From Caballeronia humi (GTDB lineage: Bacteria; Pseudomonadota; Gammaproteobacteria; Burkholderiales; Burkholderiaceae): DNA of 64,000 nucleotides. The notes beneath the pieces are model-generated. The model did not search any database. It was not told where the DNA came from and saw only the letters and a program-made list of their open reading frames with translations. The translations under genes were made by a program, and so were the position numbers. Positions within the stretch are counted from its first letter, which is position 1; each line of letters starts with the position of its first letter. The stretch is taken from assembly GCF_001544475.1 (NCBI RefSeq), contig NZ_FCNW02000001.1:496001-560000 (forward strand). Direction: 5' to 3'. Shown one piece after another: positions 17,585 through 26,530 of this stretch.

Positions 17585-18061
17585 TCAGGCGCCGCGCCTG
17601 AGCCACGATTGCAGCTCAGCGGCAAACTGCTTGCGACGATGCTGTGCAAGGTGTAGCCCGATTTCCACCGACTGTCCGCGCGATACGATCGTAAGCGGAT
17701 CTCTCGGTGCCGCGCCCGTTTCGACCCGCACCCAGCGCGGGTTGAACTCGAACTGCGTCAATTCTTCGGCATTCATCTGTTCGATCAGCAGCCGGTTCTG
17801 AAACAGCCGGATGCGCTCGTAGTCGACTGCGTGCCGCGCGTAGATTCCGAACGCGACGGCGACCGCCAATAATTCGATACCGGTGAACGGCAGCACCAGC
17901 CAGGCGCCGTTCACGACCAACAGGATTGCGATAGCCAGCGAAAACAGCGCAAGCGAGACGAAAAAGCCCACGAACTGGCGTGGCGACGCGGAGCAGTTTC
18001 GCTTCATGAGCCACTCCTTCACGACTGGCTCGGTGTCCGTCAGCAAGGCACTTTGTTCCAT
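17585..18061 (-). CDS. DUF2244 membrane protein heading the cox operon
   Basis: A 158-residue protein with two adjacent membrane helices (about residues 30-48 and 52-74) followed by a cytoplasmic domain, matching DUF2244. It precedes subunit II by 59 bases on the same strand, and a promoter lies upstream, so it is probably the first gene of the cox operon. ATGs at 18061 and 18007 both have GGAG sites six bases before them; the shorter form begins MKRNCSASPRQ, where the family similarity starts. Function unknown. Confidence 0.8.
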   Translation of the reverse strand: MEQSALLTDTEPVVKEWLMKRNCSASPRQFVGFFVSLALFSLAIAILLVVNGAWLVLPFTGIELLAVAVAFGIYARHAVDYERIRLFQNRLLIEQMNAEELTQFEFNPRWVRVETGAAPRDPLTIVSRGQSVEIGLHLAQHRRKQFAAELQSWLRRGA

Positions 18062-18127
18062 CGCCGTCTCCGTCGATCTGCTCGGACTTTGACCAAAATC
18101 GTTACCAGCCGGGCGACAAACTGACGC

Positions 18128-18156
18128 ATTATAGGCGCGTTACCGTGCATCCACAA
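18128..18156 (-). promoter_or_regulatory. Probable sigma-70 promoter of the cox operon
   Basis: On the minus strand TTGTGG (18151-18156) and a consensus TATAAT (18128-18133) are 17 bases apart. The -10 lies 67 bases before the DUF2244 gene. The -35 is weak, so an activator may assist. Confidence 0.5.
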
Positions 18157-18273
18157 GCAAGGGGCAGAACAGCGCAAAGCCAAGCGCCACAAGCCTCTGC
18201 GCCCAATTGACGCAGGTTTTTGCCCGCATTTCCGACGCAAATTTCAGACATAACAGATGCCCTCTTTACCGCG

Positions 18274-19254
18274 TCACCGATTCTTCTTTGGGCCGCGTCC
18301 TATATCTTCCAGCCGCACGATTGAGTGCCCTTCCGCCGTCATTCTCGGCACCGCTTTCCACGCGTGACCGTAGATGACTTCGAACGTCAAAGGGATCGTG
18401 CCGTCGTCGCGGCGAAGGGCTTCGAGCGCCTTGTAAACCGCGCCGCGCAAGGCTTCGGCGTCGATCGGGGCTTCTTCGGTCGCGCGCTCGAACGGATACG
18501 CGCCCCAGCCGCGAACGTCCTTTATCAGCGATTCGGGCGAGCGGTAGGTGATCGTCAGCACCTCCTGGTCCATCACCGGAATCTCAAAGCCGCTTTCCAC
18601 TAGCATGTCGCCGAGATCGTGCATGTCGACGAAATCGATCGTGTGCGGCCGCGGCGCGATGCCAAGCGAGCCTTCCGCCGCACGATATGCGCGGCTCAGT
18701 TCGCGCAGCGTGTCCGGGCCGAACGTGCTGAACATCAAGAGGCCGCTAACCTTGAGGACGCGCTGCCATTCGGGAAAGACGAGATCGGGACGCGAATGCC
18801 AGTGCAGCGCGAGATTCGACCAGAGCAGTTCGAACGCTTCGCCCGCGAACGGCAGCGCGGAGAAATCGGCCTGCGCGAGTTGCGGGCCGCGCGCGCCGAA
18901 AGCCTTGCTGAGCGTGGCGGGAAGGAAGCGCCGCCAGCCGGCGTCGGCTTGCGCGTCGGCGCTTTCGGCGAGGTTCGCGCGCGCGAGCATCGCCGGGGAA
19001 ATGTCGATGCCGATGACGGAGGCTTCCGCGAACCGCTCGCGCAGGCCGGGCAGGTCGGCGCCGGTGCCGCAGGCGGCGTCGAGGACGCGCGTCGGCGTCA
19101 CCTTGATGTAGTCGAGCCGCTCGCGCATGCGCTCTGCGATCTCGCGCGTCAGGAACGAGACGTCGTCGAACGCGGCGGCGCGGGCGTCGAAAATCTCGCG
19201 CAGACGGCGCGGATCATAGGCCGGTCGGCCAGATTTGGCGGATGTTGGGGACAT
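18274..19254 (-). CDS. bioC: BioC-like malonyl-ACP O-methyltransferase
   Basis: A 326-residue SAM-dependent methyltransferase. Motif I is VLDAACGTGADLPGLRERF, followed by GIDISPAMLARAN, a motif at AQADFSALPFAGEAFELLWSNLALHW, and PEWQRVLKVSGLLMFSTFGPDTLREL, which is characteristic of BioC. BioC methylates malonyl-ACP to start pimelate synthesis for biotin. No other bio gene adjoins it, although birA is encoded at 59240. The ATG at 19254 was chosen over an upstream frame that would extend into the comF promoter space. The gene is divergent from comF. Confidence 0.78.
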   Translation of the reverse strand: MSPTSAKSGRPAYDPRRLREIFDARAAAFDDVSFLTREIAERMRERLDYIKVTPTRVLDAACGTGADLPGLRERFAEASVIGIDISPAMLARANLAESADAQADAGWRRFLPATLSKAFGARGPQLAQADFSALPFAGEAFELLWSNLALHWHSRPDLVFPEWQRVLKVSGLLMFSTFGPDTLRELSRAYRAAEGSLGIAPRPHTIDFVDMHDLGDMLVESGFEIPVMDQEVLTITYRSPESLIKDVRGWGAYPFERATEEAPIDAEALRGAVYKALEALRRDDGTIPLTFEVIYGHAWKAVPRMTAEGHSIVRLEDIGRGPKKNR

Positions 19255-19357
19255 GGCGGTCTGCTCGCGAAGAGTGCGAAGTATACTCGGTCGTCTTGAA
19301 AACAGCCCGCGAAAGCCGTGCCGTGCGGGTTTGGCCTGATTCGACGGAGTGTTTCGC

Positions 19358-20131
19358 ATGGATGTCGCCGCATCGTTCGCTCGGGTCGCGGGAACGCGCT
19401 TTTATGTGCGTGCGCGGCGTGCGTTCGCGCGGCTTGGTAACTCAGCGCTGCCGAGTCAGTGTGCCTTGTGTGGCAATTTGTCGCAGAGCGTCGTGTGTCC
19501 AGGATGCGACGAATCCTATTGGAACGAGCCGCGTCTGAGATGCAGGACGTGCGCGTTGCCGATGCCCGCGTTTCGTCGCGAGGACGATGCGTCAGCGCGA
19601 GATTGTGCGACGTGTCTCGACGAACCGCCGTGGTTCAACGCGACGCTCGCGCTCGCCGACTATCGTGCTCCGCTCGACACCCTCGCGCTCGACCTGAAGT
19701 TTCGCGCGCGGCTCGGCACCGGCGATGCGTTCGCGCGTCATCTGCAAGCGCGCTTCGAAGACAACGACCTGCCGATGCCCGATGTGATCGCGCCGGTGCC
19801 ATTGTCGAGGAAACGTCTGATCGCGCGCGGCTACAACCAGGCGTGGGCGATCGCGAAACCTTTGTCGAAGCGCCTCGGCGTGAGAGCCGATCCGATGCTC
19901 CTGAAGCGCACGATCGACACCGCGCCGCAATCGAAGCTCGATCTCGATACGCGGCGCCGCAACGTGGGCAACGCGTTCGAGGTGAACAACATCGTGCGCG
20001 GTCTGCATGTCGGCATCGTCGATGACGTGATGACCTCCGGCGCCACGCTCGATGCCCTCGCCCGCACGCTCAAACAATCCGGCGCGCGCCGCGTGACGAA
20101 TTTCGTCGCGTTGCGCACGCCGAAAGACTAA
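19358..20131 (+). CDS. comF: ComF-family phosphoribosyltransferase-like protein
   Basis: A 257-residue protein. The N-terminal third carries four CxxC-type pairs suited to zinc (CALCGNLSQSVVCPGC, CRTCALP, CATC). The C-terminal part is a type I PRTase fold with the PRPP-binding motif VGIVDDVMTSGATLDA. ComF proteins are needed for DNA uptake in naturally competent bacteria, and comM lies 17 kb away in the same window. The ATG at 19358 follows ACGGAG by eight bases; a GTG at 19349 would overlap that site. Confidence 0.88.
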   Translation: MDVAASFARVAGTRFYVRARRAFARLGNSALPSQCALCGNLSQSVVCPGCDESYWNEPRLRCRTCALPMPAFRREDDASARDCATCLDEPPWFNATLALADYRAPLDTLALDLKFRARLGTGDAFARHLQARFEDNDLPMPDVIAPVPLSRKRLIARGYNQAWAIAKPLSKRLGVRADPMLLKRTIDTAPQSKLDLDTRRRNVGNAFEVNNIVRGLHVGIVDDVMTSGATLDALARTLKQSGARRVTNFVALRTPKD

Positions 20132-20155
20132 CGAAGCACCTTTGACTTTCTGCAC

Positions 20156-20626
20156 ATGTTCAACGTCGTTCTGGTCGAACCCGAAATCCCGCCGAACACC
20201 GGCAACGTGATCCGCCTCTGCGCGAATACGGGCGCGCGGTTGCATCTGATCGAGCCGCTCGGCTTCCCGCTCGATGACGCCAAAATGCGCCGTGCCGGCC
20301 TCGACTATCACGAATACGCGCAGATGCACGTCCACGCGGACTGGGACGCTTTCCTCGCGCAGGAAGCGCCGGACGCGGCGCGCATGTTCGCGTTCACGAC
20401 GCGCGGCTCGACGCCGTTCTTCGATCACGCGTTCCAGCCCGGCGACTGGTTCGTGTTCGGCGCGGAAACGCGCGGTCTCGCCGATGCGGTTCTGAGCCGC
20501 TTTCCGAACGAACAGCGCGTGCGCCTGCCGATGCGGCCGGGCAACCGGAGTTTGAATCTGTCGAATACGGTGGCCGTGGTGACGTTCGAAGCGTGGCGTC
20601 AGGCGGGCTTCGAGGGCGGTGCCTGA
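20156..20626 (+). CDS. trmL: tRNA (cytidine(34)-2'-O)-methyltransferase
   Basis: A 156-residue SPOUT-class methyltransferase that modifies the wobble ribose of tRNA-Leu. It starts MFNVVLVEPEIPPNTGNVIR and includes LHLIEPLGFPLDDAKMRRAGLDY, FGAETRGL and the C-terminal LPMRPGNRSLNLSNTVAVV knot. It begins 24 bases after comF. The last few codons (GGA and the stop) fall inside a diverged direct repeat of the neighbouring macrodomain gene's 3' end, so the C-terminal tip may be recently altered. Confidence 0.94.
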   Translation: MFNVVLVEPEIPPNTGNVIRLCANTGARLHLIEPLGFPLDDAKMRRAGLDYHEYAQMHVHADWDAFLAQEAPDAARMFAFTTRGSTPFFDHAFQPGDWFVFGAETRGLADAVLSRFPNEQRVRLPMRPGNRSLNLSNTVAVVTFEAWRQAGFEGGA

Positions 20627-20670
20627 GCGCAGAGCGCTTCTGCTTCTCTTACTGGAAGCAGGCGATGATC
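20615..20670 (-). pseudogene. Decayed duplicate of the macrodomain gene 3' end
   Basis: Two blocks repeat, in the same orientation, sequence from the end of the macrodomain gene. 20615-20640 matches 20703-20728 (23 of 26 bases) and 20652-20670 matches 20753-20771 (17 of 19). Read on the minus strand the pieces give ACFQ and EALCAQAPPSK, against ACFQ and [11 protein letters not shown] in the intact gene. Thirteen bases are missing between the blocks and a stop follows ACFQ, so this is a remnant. It overlaps the last codons of trmL. Confidence 0.6.
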
Positions 20671-20686
20671 GGCGTCGCTGTGGCGG

Positions 20687-21232
20687 TCAAACGCTCTTCG
20701 GAGGCGGCGCCTGAGCGGCGAGCGCTTCCATATAGCGGTCGAGCATGTCCTGCTGGAAGCAGGCGAAAATCACGCGCTGGATCGACGGCGTCGAAGGAAG
20801 CGTTGAGATCACGGTATGGAGAGCGATGCGCACGGCTTCGTCGACCGGGAATCGGTAGATGCCGCAACTGATGGCCGGAAACGCGATCGACTGGCAACGC
20901 GCTTCGTCCGCCAGTTCGAGCGATCGTCGGTAGCAGTGTGCGAGCAGCGCCGGTTCGTTCTTCTTGCCGCCGTTCCACTTCGGTCCGACCGCATGAATCA
21001 CATGTTTCGCGGGTAACTGATACGCGCCGGTGAGTTTCGCGTCGCCGGTTTCGCAGCCGCCGAGCGTTTCGCATTCGTCCTTCAATCCGCGCCCCGCTTC
21101 GCGGTGAATCGCGCCATCGACACCGCCACCGCCCAGCAGCGACTTGTTCGCCGCGTTGACGATAGCGTCGACGTGAAGCGTCGTGATATCGACGAGTTGC
21201 GCTTCCAGCGTGCAGTGACCGACGGCGGACAT
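20687..21232 (-). CDS. Macrodomain ADP-ribose hydrolase
   Basis: A 181-residue single-domain macro protein of the MacroD/YmdB type, which hydrolyses O-acetyl-ADP-ribose or removes ADP-ribose from proteins. Signature motifs are [45 protein letters not shown] and [12 protein letters not shown]. The start ATG at 21232 follows AAGGAG. It is convergent with trmL and lies 29 bases after gpsA on the same strand. The partly duplicated 3' end is described separately. Confidence 0.92.
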   Translation of the reverse strand: MSAVGHCTLEAQLVDITTLHVDAIVNAANKSLLGGGGVDGAIHREAGRGLKDECETLGGCETGDAKLTGAYQLPAKHVIHAVGPKWNGGKKNEPALLAHCYRRSLELADEARCQSIAFPAISCGIYRFPVDEAVRIALHTVISTLPSTPSIQRVIFACFQQDMLDRYMEALAAQAPPPKSV

Positions 21233-21261
21233 CGCGAATCTCCTTTGGAGAAAACCTCGCG

Positions 21262-22260
21262 CTATTCGGCCTTCGCGTCCCGGCTGAGCAGCGCCTGCAC
21301 CGCGTTGCGCGGCGTCACGTCTTCAAAGAGCACGCGGCATACCGCATGCGTGATCGGCATCTCGATATTGCGCGATTGAGCGAGCGCCAGCACCGCTCGC
21401 GCGCAACGCACGCCTTCGGCGACATGGCCGAGCGCCGCAAGAATCTCCGTGAGCGTGCGGCCGCTCGCGAGTTGCATGCCGACCGTGCGATTGCGGGACA
21501 GGTCGCCCGTCGCGGTCAGGATCAAATCGCCCAAGCCGGTCAAACCGGTAAAGGTTTCCGCGCGGCCGCCGAGGGCGACGCCCAGCCGCGACATTTCCGC
21601 GAGACCGCGCGTGATCAAAGCGGCGCGCGCGTTCAGACCGAGGCCGAGGCCGTCTGAAATGCCTGTTGCGATTGCCAGGACGTTTTTCACCGCGCCGCCG
21701 ACTTCGACGCCGATCACATCGTCGCCTGTATAGATGCGCATCGCGCCGTGGTGAAACGCGGCGACGGTGCGCTCGCCGAGCACGGCCGAGGCGCTCGCGA
21801 CCGTCAGTGCAACAGGCAAGCCCTGCCCGACTTCGCGCGCGAAGCTCGGGCCGGAAAGCGTGCCGCTGCTCGCGTGATCCGGCAATTCGGCCGCGACGAC
21901 TTCGTTCGGCAGGCACTGGGTATCGGCTTCGAAACCCTTGCAGAGCCACACGATATGCGCCGGAACGATGCCGATATCGCGCATCGACCGGCATAGCGCA
22001 CGCAACCCGGCCACCGGCGTCGCGACGACGCACAACGCATCTTCCGCCGCCGCGTGGCCCAACGCCGACGCGAGATCCGCGTCGTAACGCAAGGAAGCGG
22101 GCAGCGTCACGCCGCGCAGATAGCGCTCGTTTTCGTGCGAAGTGGAAAGCGATTCGACGAGCGCGCGATCGCGCGCCCAGAGTACTGCGTCATGCCGCGT
22201 GGCCAGATGGCCCGCGAGTGCGGTGCCCCAGGCACCGGCGCCGAGAACGGCTACTTTCAT
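21262..22260 (-). CDS. gpsA: Glycerol-3-phosphate dehydrogenase (NAD(P)+)
   Basis: A 332-residue dehydrogenase making sn-glycerol-3-phosphate from dihydroxyacetone phosphate for phospholipids. The N-terminal Rossmann motif is [54 protein letters not shown] with the catalytic Lys, and [20 protein letters not shown] complete the family pattern. It lies in the classic order rhodanese-grxC-secB-gpsA, 55 bases after secB. Confidence 0.96.
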   Translation of the reverse strand: MKVAVLGAGAWGTALAGHLATRHDAVLWARDRALVESLSTSHENERYLRGVTLPASLRYDADLASALGHAAAEDALCVVATPVAGLRALCRSMRDIGIVPAHIVWLCKGFEADTQCLPNEVVAAELPDHASSGTLSGPSFAREVGQGLPVALTVASASAVLGERTVAAFHHGAMRIYTGDDVIGVEVGGAVKNVLAIATGISDGLGLGLNARAALITRGLAEMSRLGVALGGRAETFTGLTGLGDLILTATGDLSRNRTVGMQLASGRTLTEILAALGHVAEGVRCARAVLALAQSRNIEMPITHAVCRVLFEDVTPRNAVQALLSRDAKAE

Positions 22261-22315
22261 GCTCGGCTCCGGGTCCGGCGGGTTTGGCTAAGGCAAGCGC
22301 GGCGGCGAACGGCGC

Positions 22316-22783
22316 TCAGTGCGTCGCGCCGTTCGGGGCGTCGGGCGCGCCGGCGAGTTGCGCGATGCGCTGCTCGTAAAGCGCCTGGAAGTTGATTTCC
22401 GCGAGGTGGATCGGCGGGAAACCAGCGCGGGTGATGGCGTCCGCGATATTCGAGCGCAGATACGGGAACAGGATGGTCGGGCAGGCGATGCCGACGAGCG
22501 GATCGACCTGGTCGGCCGGGATGTTGCGGATATCGAAAATGCCGGCTTGCTTGGCTTCGATCAGGAACGCGACCTTGTCCGTGACCTTCGCGGTGACGGT
22601 GCCCGTGACCAGCACTTCGAAGACGCTTTCCGCGAGGCGCTCGGCCTTCACGTCGACTTCGACTTCCACCGACGGCATTTCCTGTTCGAGGAAGATGCCC
22701 GGCGAGTTCGGCTGCTCGAGCGACATATCCTTCAGATAAATGCGCTGGATGTTGAAGAACGGCTGGTTGTTGTCGTCAGACAT
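22316..22783 (-). CDS. secB: Protein-export chaperone SecB
   Basis: A 155-residue SecB, the tetrameric chaperone that keeps precursors unfolded for SecA. Family landmarks are [22 protein letters not shown], a central [12 protein letters not shown] strand region, and [37 protein letters not shown]. It lies between grxC and gpsA, as in many beta- and gammaproteobacteria. Confidence 0.97.
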   Translation of the reverse strand: MSDDNNQPFFNIQRIYLKDMSLEQPNSPGIFLEQEMPSVEVEVDVKAERLAESVFEVLVTGTVTAKVTDKVAFLIEAKQAGIFDIRNIPADQVDPLVGIACPTILFPYLRSNIADAITRAGFPPIHLAEINFQALYEQRIAQLAGAPDAPNGATH

Positions 22784-22876
22784 GGTGGATTCCCTTGATT
22801 ATTTCGAAATCGGCGCCGCGCTTTTATTTGTTGGGCTGCGGCGCCGCCCGCCGCGTGTTTTGCGCGGCAGAATGCT

Positions 22877-23137
22877 TTAGGCCGATTCGAGCAGCGGCGT
22901 CAAGCCGCCCTTGCGATCGAGCGCGGAGAGATCGTCGTAGCCGCCGACATGCGTATCGCCGATATACACCTGCGGCACGGTTCGACGGCCAGTACGCGTC
23001 ATCATTTCCTCACGCCGGCCGGGCTCGCGATCGATCAGCACCTTTTCGATGCTCTCGACCCCGCGCGACTTTAAAAGACGTTCGGCCATCTGGCAATACG
23101 GACACACTTGCGTGCTGTACATGACAACTTTCTTCAC
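22877..23137 (-). CDS. grxC: Glutaredoxin 3
   Basis: An 86-residue dithiol glutaredoxin with the active site CPYC (residues 12-15 in YSTQVCPYCQMAERLL), the cis-Pro TVPQVYIGDTHVGG and a C-terminal GGLTPLLESA. It reduces disulfides using glutathione; the gshA-gshB genes that make glutathione are about 10 kb away. The start is GTG at 23137, seven bases after AAGGAG; the GTG overlaps the rhodanese TGA as GTGA, which marks translational coupling. Confidence 0.95.
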   Translation of the reverse strand: MKKVVMYSTQVCPYCQMAERLLKSRGVESIEKVLIDREPGRREEMMTRTGRRTVPQVYIGDTHVGGYDDLSALDRKGGLTPLLESA

Positions 23138-23559
23138 TTGACTGCTCCTTGTTTCACGACCGGCATGCCGGCCTTCTGCCAGGCGTCCAGACCGCCCTGC
23201 AGAACATGGACTTCGCTGTAGCCGGCCTCGGAAACGGCCTGGCTCGCCTTCTGCGATTGCTGTCCGGTCTGGCACACGAGAATGACCGGATTGCTCTTAT
23301 TCTTCGCGATCTGGCCGATTTTTGCTTGGAGCTCGCTCATTTCCAGGTTCCGCGCCGACGGCAGATGACCCGCCGCGAATTGCGCAGCGGGACGCAGGTC
23401 GACGACCACGGCGTTGCGCCGGTTGATCAGCGTCGTGGCTTCGGCAGCGGAAACGCCGCCGCGCCCGCGCCGGGTGATCGCCGGCCAGAGGAGCAACCCA
23501 CCGGAGATGAGGGCGATGGCGATGAGTACAAGGTTCGTGTAATCGGTGAAAAACTTCAC
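23134..23559 (-). CDS. Membrane-anchored rhodanese-domain protein
   Basis: A 141-residue protein with one N-terminal helix (NLVLIAIALISGGLLLWPAI) and a rhodanese domain whose loop VILVCQTGQQSQKA holds the catalytic Cys. It resembles YibN of E. coli, which precedes grxC-secB-gpsA in the same order. It may carry sulfane sulfur near the inner membrane; its substrate is unknown. It overlaps grxC by four bases and is divergent from gpmA. Confidence 0.9.
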   Translation of the reverse strand: MKFFTDYTNLVLIAIALISGGLLLWPAITRRGRGGVSAAEATTLINRRNAVVVDLRPAAQFAAGHLPSARNLEMSELQAKIGQIAKNKSNPVILVCQTGQQSQKASQAVSEAGYSEVHVLQGGLDAWQKAGMPVVKQGAVK

Positions 23560-23739
23560 GGAAGGGCCGCCGAAAGTGGAGAAAGGGAAGAAAGGGAAAT
23601 CAGGAGAATCGGGGCATTATAAAATAACCGTTTGCCACGATGGCCTCTGCCGTTCAGCCGATGGCGCACAACGCCCGCAGCGAGCAGAATCGAGCTTTCC
23701 TGCTTTTACCCCGCTTCCCAACTAACCGACCTATCAGAC

Positions 23740-24486
23740 ATGTACAAGCTAGTGCTCATCCGCCACGGCGAATCGACGTGGAACAAGGAAAACCGGTTCA
23801 CCGGCTGGGTCGACGTCGACCTGACCGAGCAGGGCAACCGCGAAGCGCGCCAGGCAGGCGTGCTGCTGAAGGAAGCCGGTTTCTCGTTCGACATCGCCTA
23901 CACATCGGTGCTGAAGCGCGCGATCCGCACGCTGTGGCACGTCCAGGACGAAATGGACGAGATGTATCTGCCGGTCGTCCATTCGTGGCGCCTGAACGAA
24001 CGTCACTACGGCGCGCTCGCTGGCCTCAACAAGGCCGAAACCGCGAAGAAGTACGGCGACGAGCAGGTGCTGGTCTGGCGCCGCAGCTACGACACGCCGC
24101 CGCCGGCGCTCGAACCGGACGACGAGCGCACGTCGTTCAACGATCCGCGCTACGCGAAAGTGCCGCGCGAGCAGTTGCCGCTCACCGAGTGCCTGAAGGA
24201 CACCGTCGCGCGCGTGCTGCCGATCTGGAACGAATCGATTGCGCCGGCCATCAAGTCGGGCAAGCGCGTCGTGATCTCCGCGCACGGCAACTCCATGCGC
24301 GCACTGGTCAAGTACCTCGATAACATCTCGGACGACGACATCGTCGGGCTGAACATTCCAAACGGCGTGCCGCTCGTGTATGAACTCGACGCCGACCTGA
24401 AGCCGATCAAGCACTACTATCTCGGCGACCAGGAAGCCATCGCTGCGGCGCAGGCCGCGGTCGCCAAGCAGGGCAAGGCGGGCTGA
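23740..24486 (+). CDS. gpmA: 2,3-bisphosphoglycerate-dependent phosphoglycerate mutase
   Basis: A 248-residue glycolytic mutase interconverting 2- and 3-phosphoglycerate. The phospho-acceptor motif [23 protein letters not shown] is at the start. [33 protein letters not shown] with the catalytic Glu, and [17 protein letters not shown] with the second His complete the site. It stands alone, divergent from the rhodanese gene, and is followed by a strong hairpin. Confidence 0.97.
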   Translation: MYKLVLIRHGESTWNKENRFTGWVDVDLTEQGNREARQAGVLLKEAGFSFDIAYTSVLKRAIRTLWHVQDEMDEMYLPVVHSWRLNERHYGALAGLNKAETAKKYGDEQVLVWRRSYDTPPPALEPDDERTSFNDPRYAKVPREQLPLTECLKDTVARVLPIWNESIAPAIKSGKRVVISAHGNSMRALVKYLDNISDDDIVGLNIPNGVPLVYELDADLKPIKHYYLGDQEAIAAAQAAVAKQGKAG

Positions 24487-24825
24487 GCGAGGGTTGCCGG
24501 TCGGGAGCCCCGCGGCGCGGGGCTCCTGCAATTCCCGTGCGGCCGCATTCGTGGCGACGCGTGCGAACTGGCATCGGCGTATCGCGATCGCCGCCGAAAT
24601 GCCGAACGGTGGATCGGTCAGCGCCTGGGTGAGCGCTCCCCAAAGAACCGACTCATTTGCAGATCCCGCCGTCGCACAAATGTCCACGCGCCCCGGCCGG
24701 CCGAAACTCCCCGCTCCGCCTTTACCCGCGCGTTTAAGCTGCGTTTAAGTCGCCGCCGGGAACGAGCATGTATACTGACCCGTCACCCACGATCCAGCCT
24801 AATCCGCTTCCGACCGCAACACTCT
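24487..24825. promoter_or_regulatory. gpmA-ctpA intergenic region with ctpA promoter elements
   Basis: A 339-base space. Beyond the gpmA hairpin it holds two CGTTTAAG copies 11 bases apart (24731-24738, 24742-24749) and a -10-like TATACT at 24771-24776, 50 bases before the ctpA ATG. No good -35 is visible at the right distance, so the repeats may bind an activator. I see no gene here. Confidence 0.45.
24504..24526 (+). terminator. GC-rich hairpin after gpmA
   Basis: A perfect 10-bp inverted repeat with a three-base loop begins 17 bases after the gpmA stop. No clear T-run follows, so it may be a weak terminator or an mRNA-stabilising hairpin. Confidence 0.5.
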
Positions 24826-26394
24826 ATGCGAAAGAACCTGAAAAACATCGGCCTGATCGCCGCGGGCCTCGCGACCGGCGCGCTCGCAACCCTCCAGATT
24901 TCCGCGTCCGCCCAGCAAGCCGCTACCGCCCCGCTGCCGCTCGATCAATTGCGGTTGTTTGCCGAAGTTTTCGGGCAAATCAAGCATGAATACGTCGAAC
25001 CGGTCGACGACAAGAAACTTCTCACCGCCGCCATCAAGGGCATGGTGTCGAGCCTCGATCCCCATTCGTCCTATCTCGACAAGACCGATTACGAAGAGTT
25101 GCAGGAGCAGACCAAAGGCCGTTTCGCGGGGCTGGGTATCGAAATTTCGTCGGAAGACGGGCTAATCAAGGTGATTTCGCCGATCGAAGACACGCCCGCA
25201 TTTCGCGCAGGCATCCGTCCGGGCGACCTGATCACGCGCATCAACGACAAGCCGGTGCGCGGCATGACGCTGGACAAAGCCGTGAAGCAGATGCGCGGCG
25301 AGCCGGGTACGAAAGTCACGCTCACTATTTTCCGAAAGACCGACGACCGCACGTTCCCGATCACCGTCACGCGCGCGCTGATTCGCGTGCAGTCGGTGAA
25401 GATGAAGGTGCCGGAGCCGGGCTACGGCTATGTGCGCATCACGAGCTTCCAGGAGCGCACCGTGCCCGATCTCGCTGCGAAGCTGCAGGATCTCGCGCGC
25501 CAGCAGCCGGACCTGAAGGGTCTCGTGCTCGATCTGCGCAACAACGGCGGCGGTCTGCTGCAAAGCGCGGTCGGCGTCGCGGGTGCGTTCTTGCCGGATA
25601 ACGCCGTCGTCGTGTCGACGAACGGGCAGATCGCGGACGCGAAGCAAACTTTCCGCGACACCTACGACAACTACCGCCTCCCGTCCTTCGATTCCGATCC
25701 GCTGAAGGACGTGCCGGCGATCTTCAAGAAGGTGCCGATCGTCGTGCTGACGAACGCTTATTCGGCGTCGGCGTCGGAGATCGTCGCGGGTGCGCTGCAG
25801 GATCATCATCGCGCGCTGATCGTCGGCAAGACGACGTTCGGCAAGGGCTCGGTGCAGACCGTGCGCCCGATGACCGCCGACACCGCCCTGCGCCTCACGA
25901 CGGCCTACTACTACACGCCGAGCGGCAAGTCGATCCAGAACCAGGGCGTGCGCCCCGACGTTCCGGTCGACCAGTATGCAGAAGGCGATCCGGACGACGC
26001 ACTCGTCACGCGCGAAGTCGACTACTCGAATCACCTCGCGAACACGCAGGATCCGAACGAGAAGAAGGAACAGGAAGCGCGCGAGGCCGACCGTCTGGAG
26101 CAGCTGCGCATCCTCGAAGAGCAAAACGACAAGAAGACGCCGGAACAGCGTCGCAAGGATCGCGAGCGCAAGCCCGTCGAGTTCGGCAGTTCCGACGACT
26201 TCATGCTGCAACAGGCGCTGAACAAACTCGAAGGCAAGCAGGTCGTCGAATCGAAGTCGATCAGCGAACGCAAGCTGGCGCTGAACAAGCCACCGCGTTC
26301 GGCTTCGGCGCCCGTCGCCGTGAAGCCTGCGCTGCCGGCCACGCCGGGTTCGGGTGCCACACCGGCTTCCGCGCCGACGGCAGAAAGCAAGTAA
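24826..26394 (+). CDS. ctpA: C-terminal processing peptidase (S41 family)
   Basis: A 522-residue periplasmic serine protease. After a signal peptide (residues about 1-30, ending near SASAQQ) come the S41 N-terminal region (SLDPHSSYLDKTDYEEL), a PDZ domain (about 95-175, GLGIEISSEDGLIKVISP...AGIRPGDLI) and the catalytic core with Ser in TNAYSASASEIVAGALQDH and Lys in IVGKTTFGKGSVQTV. The C-terminal 120 residues are charged then Ala/Pro-rich, longer than in many relatives. It trims or degrades envelope proteins, often with an OM lipoprotein adaptor not encoded nearby. Confidence 0.94.
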   Translation: MRKNLKNIGLIAAGLATGALATLQISASAQQAATAPLPLDQLRLFAEVFGQIKHEYVEPVDDKKLLTAAIKGMVSSLDPHSSYLDKTDYEELQEQTKGRFAGLGIEISSEDGLIKVISPIEDTPAFRAGIRPGDLITRINDKPVRGMTLDKAVKQMRGEPGTKVTLTIFRKTDDRTFPITVTRALIRVQSVKMKVPEPGYGYVRITSFQERTVPDLAAKLQDLARQQPDLKGLVLDLRNNGGGLLQSAVGVAGAFLPDNAVVVSTNGQIADAKQTFRDTYDNYRLPSFDSDPLKDVPAIFKKVPIVVLTNAYSASASEIVAGALQDHHRALIVGKTTFGKGSVQTVRPMTADTALRLTTAYYYTPSGKSIQNQGVRPDVPVDQYAEGDPDDALVTREVDYSNHLANTQDPNEKKEQEAREADRLEQLRILEEQNDKKTPEQRRKDRERKPVEFGSSDDFMLQQALNKLEGKQVVESKSISERKLALNKPPRSASAPVAVKPALPATPGSGATPASAPTAESK

Positions 26395-26413
26395 GCAGCA
26401 CTCGCAGCAATCA

Positions 26414-26450
26414 ACGGGCTTCGTGGCATTACGCCACGAAGCCCGTTTTT
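26414..26450 (+). terminator. Intrinsic terminator after ctpA
   Basis: A perfect 14-bp stem (26414-26427 with 26433-26446), a five-base loop and a run of five T's (26446-26450), starting 20 bases after the ctpA stop codon. Confidence 0.9.
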
Positions 26451-26530
26451 CATTGGGGCATACGTGGGCGTTGCGCGCTTAAAATGACGAATTCGATCAC
26501 GTCGCAACGCCAGCCCACCCGCACCGCCCG

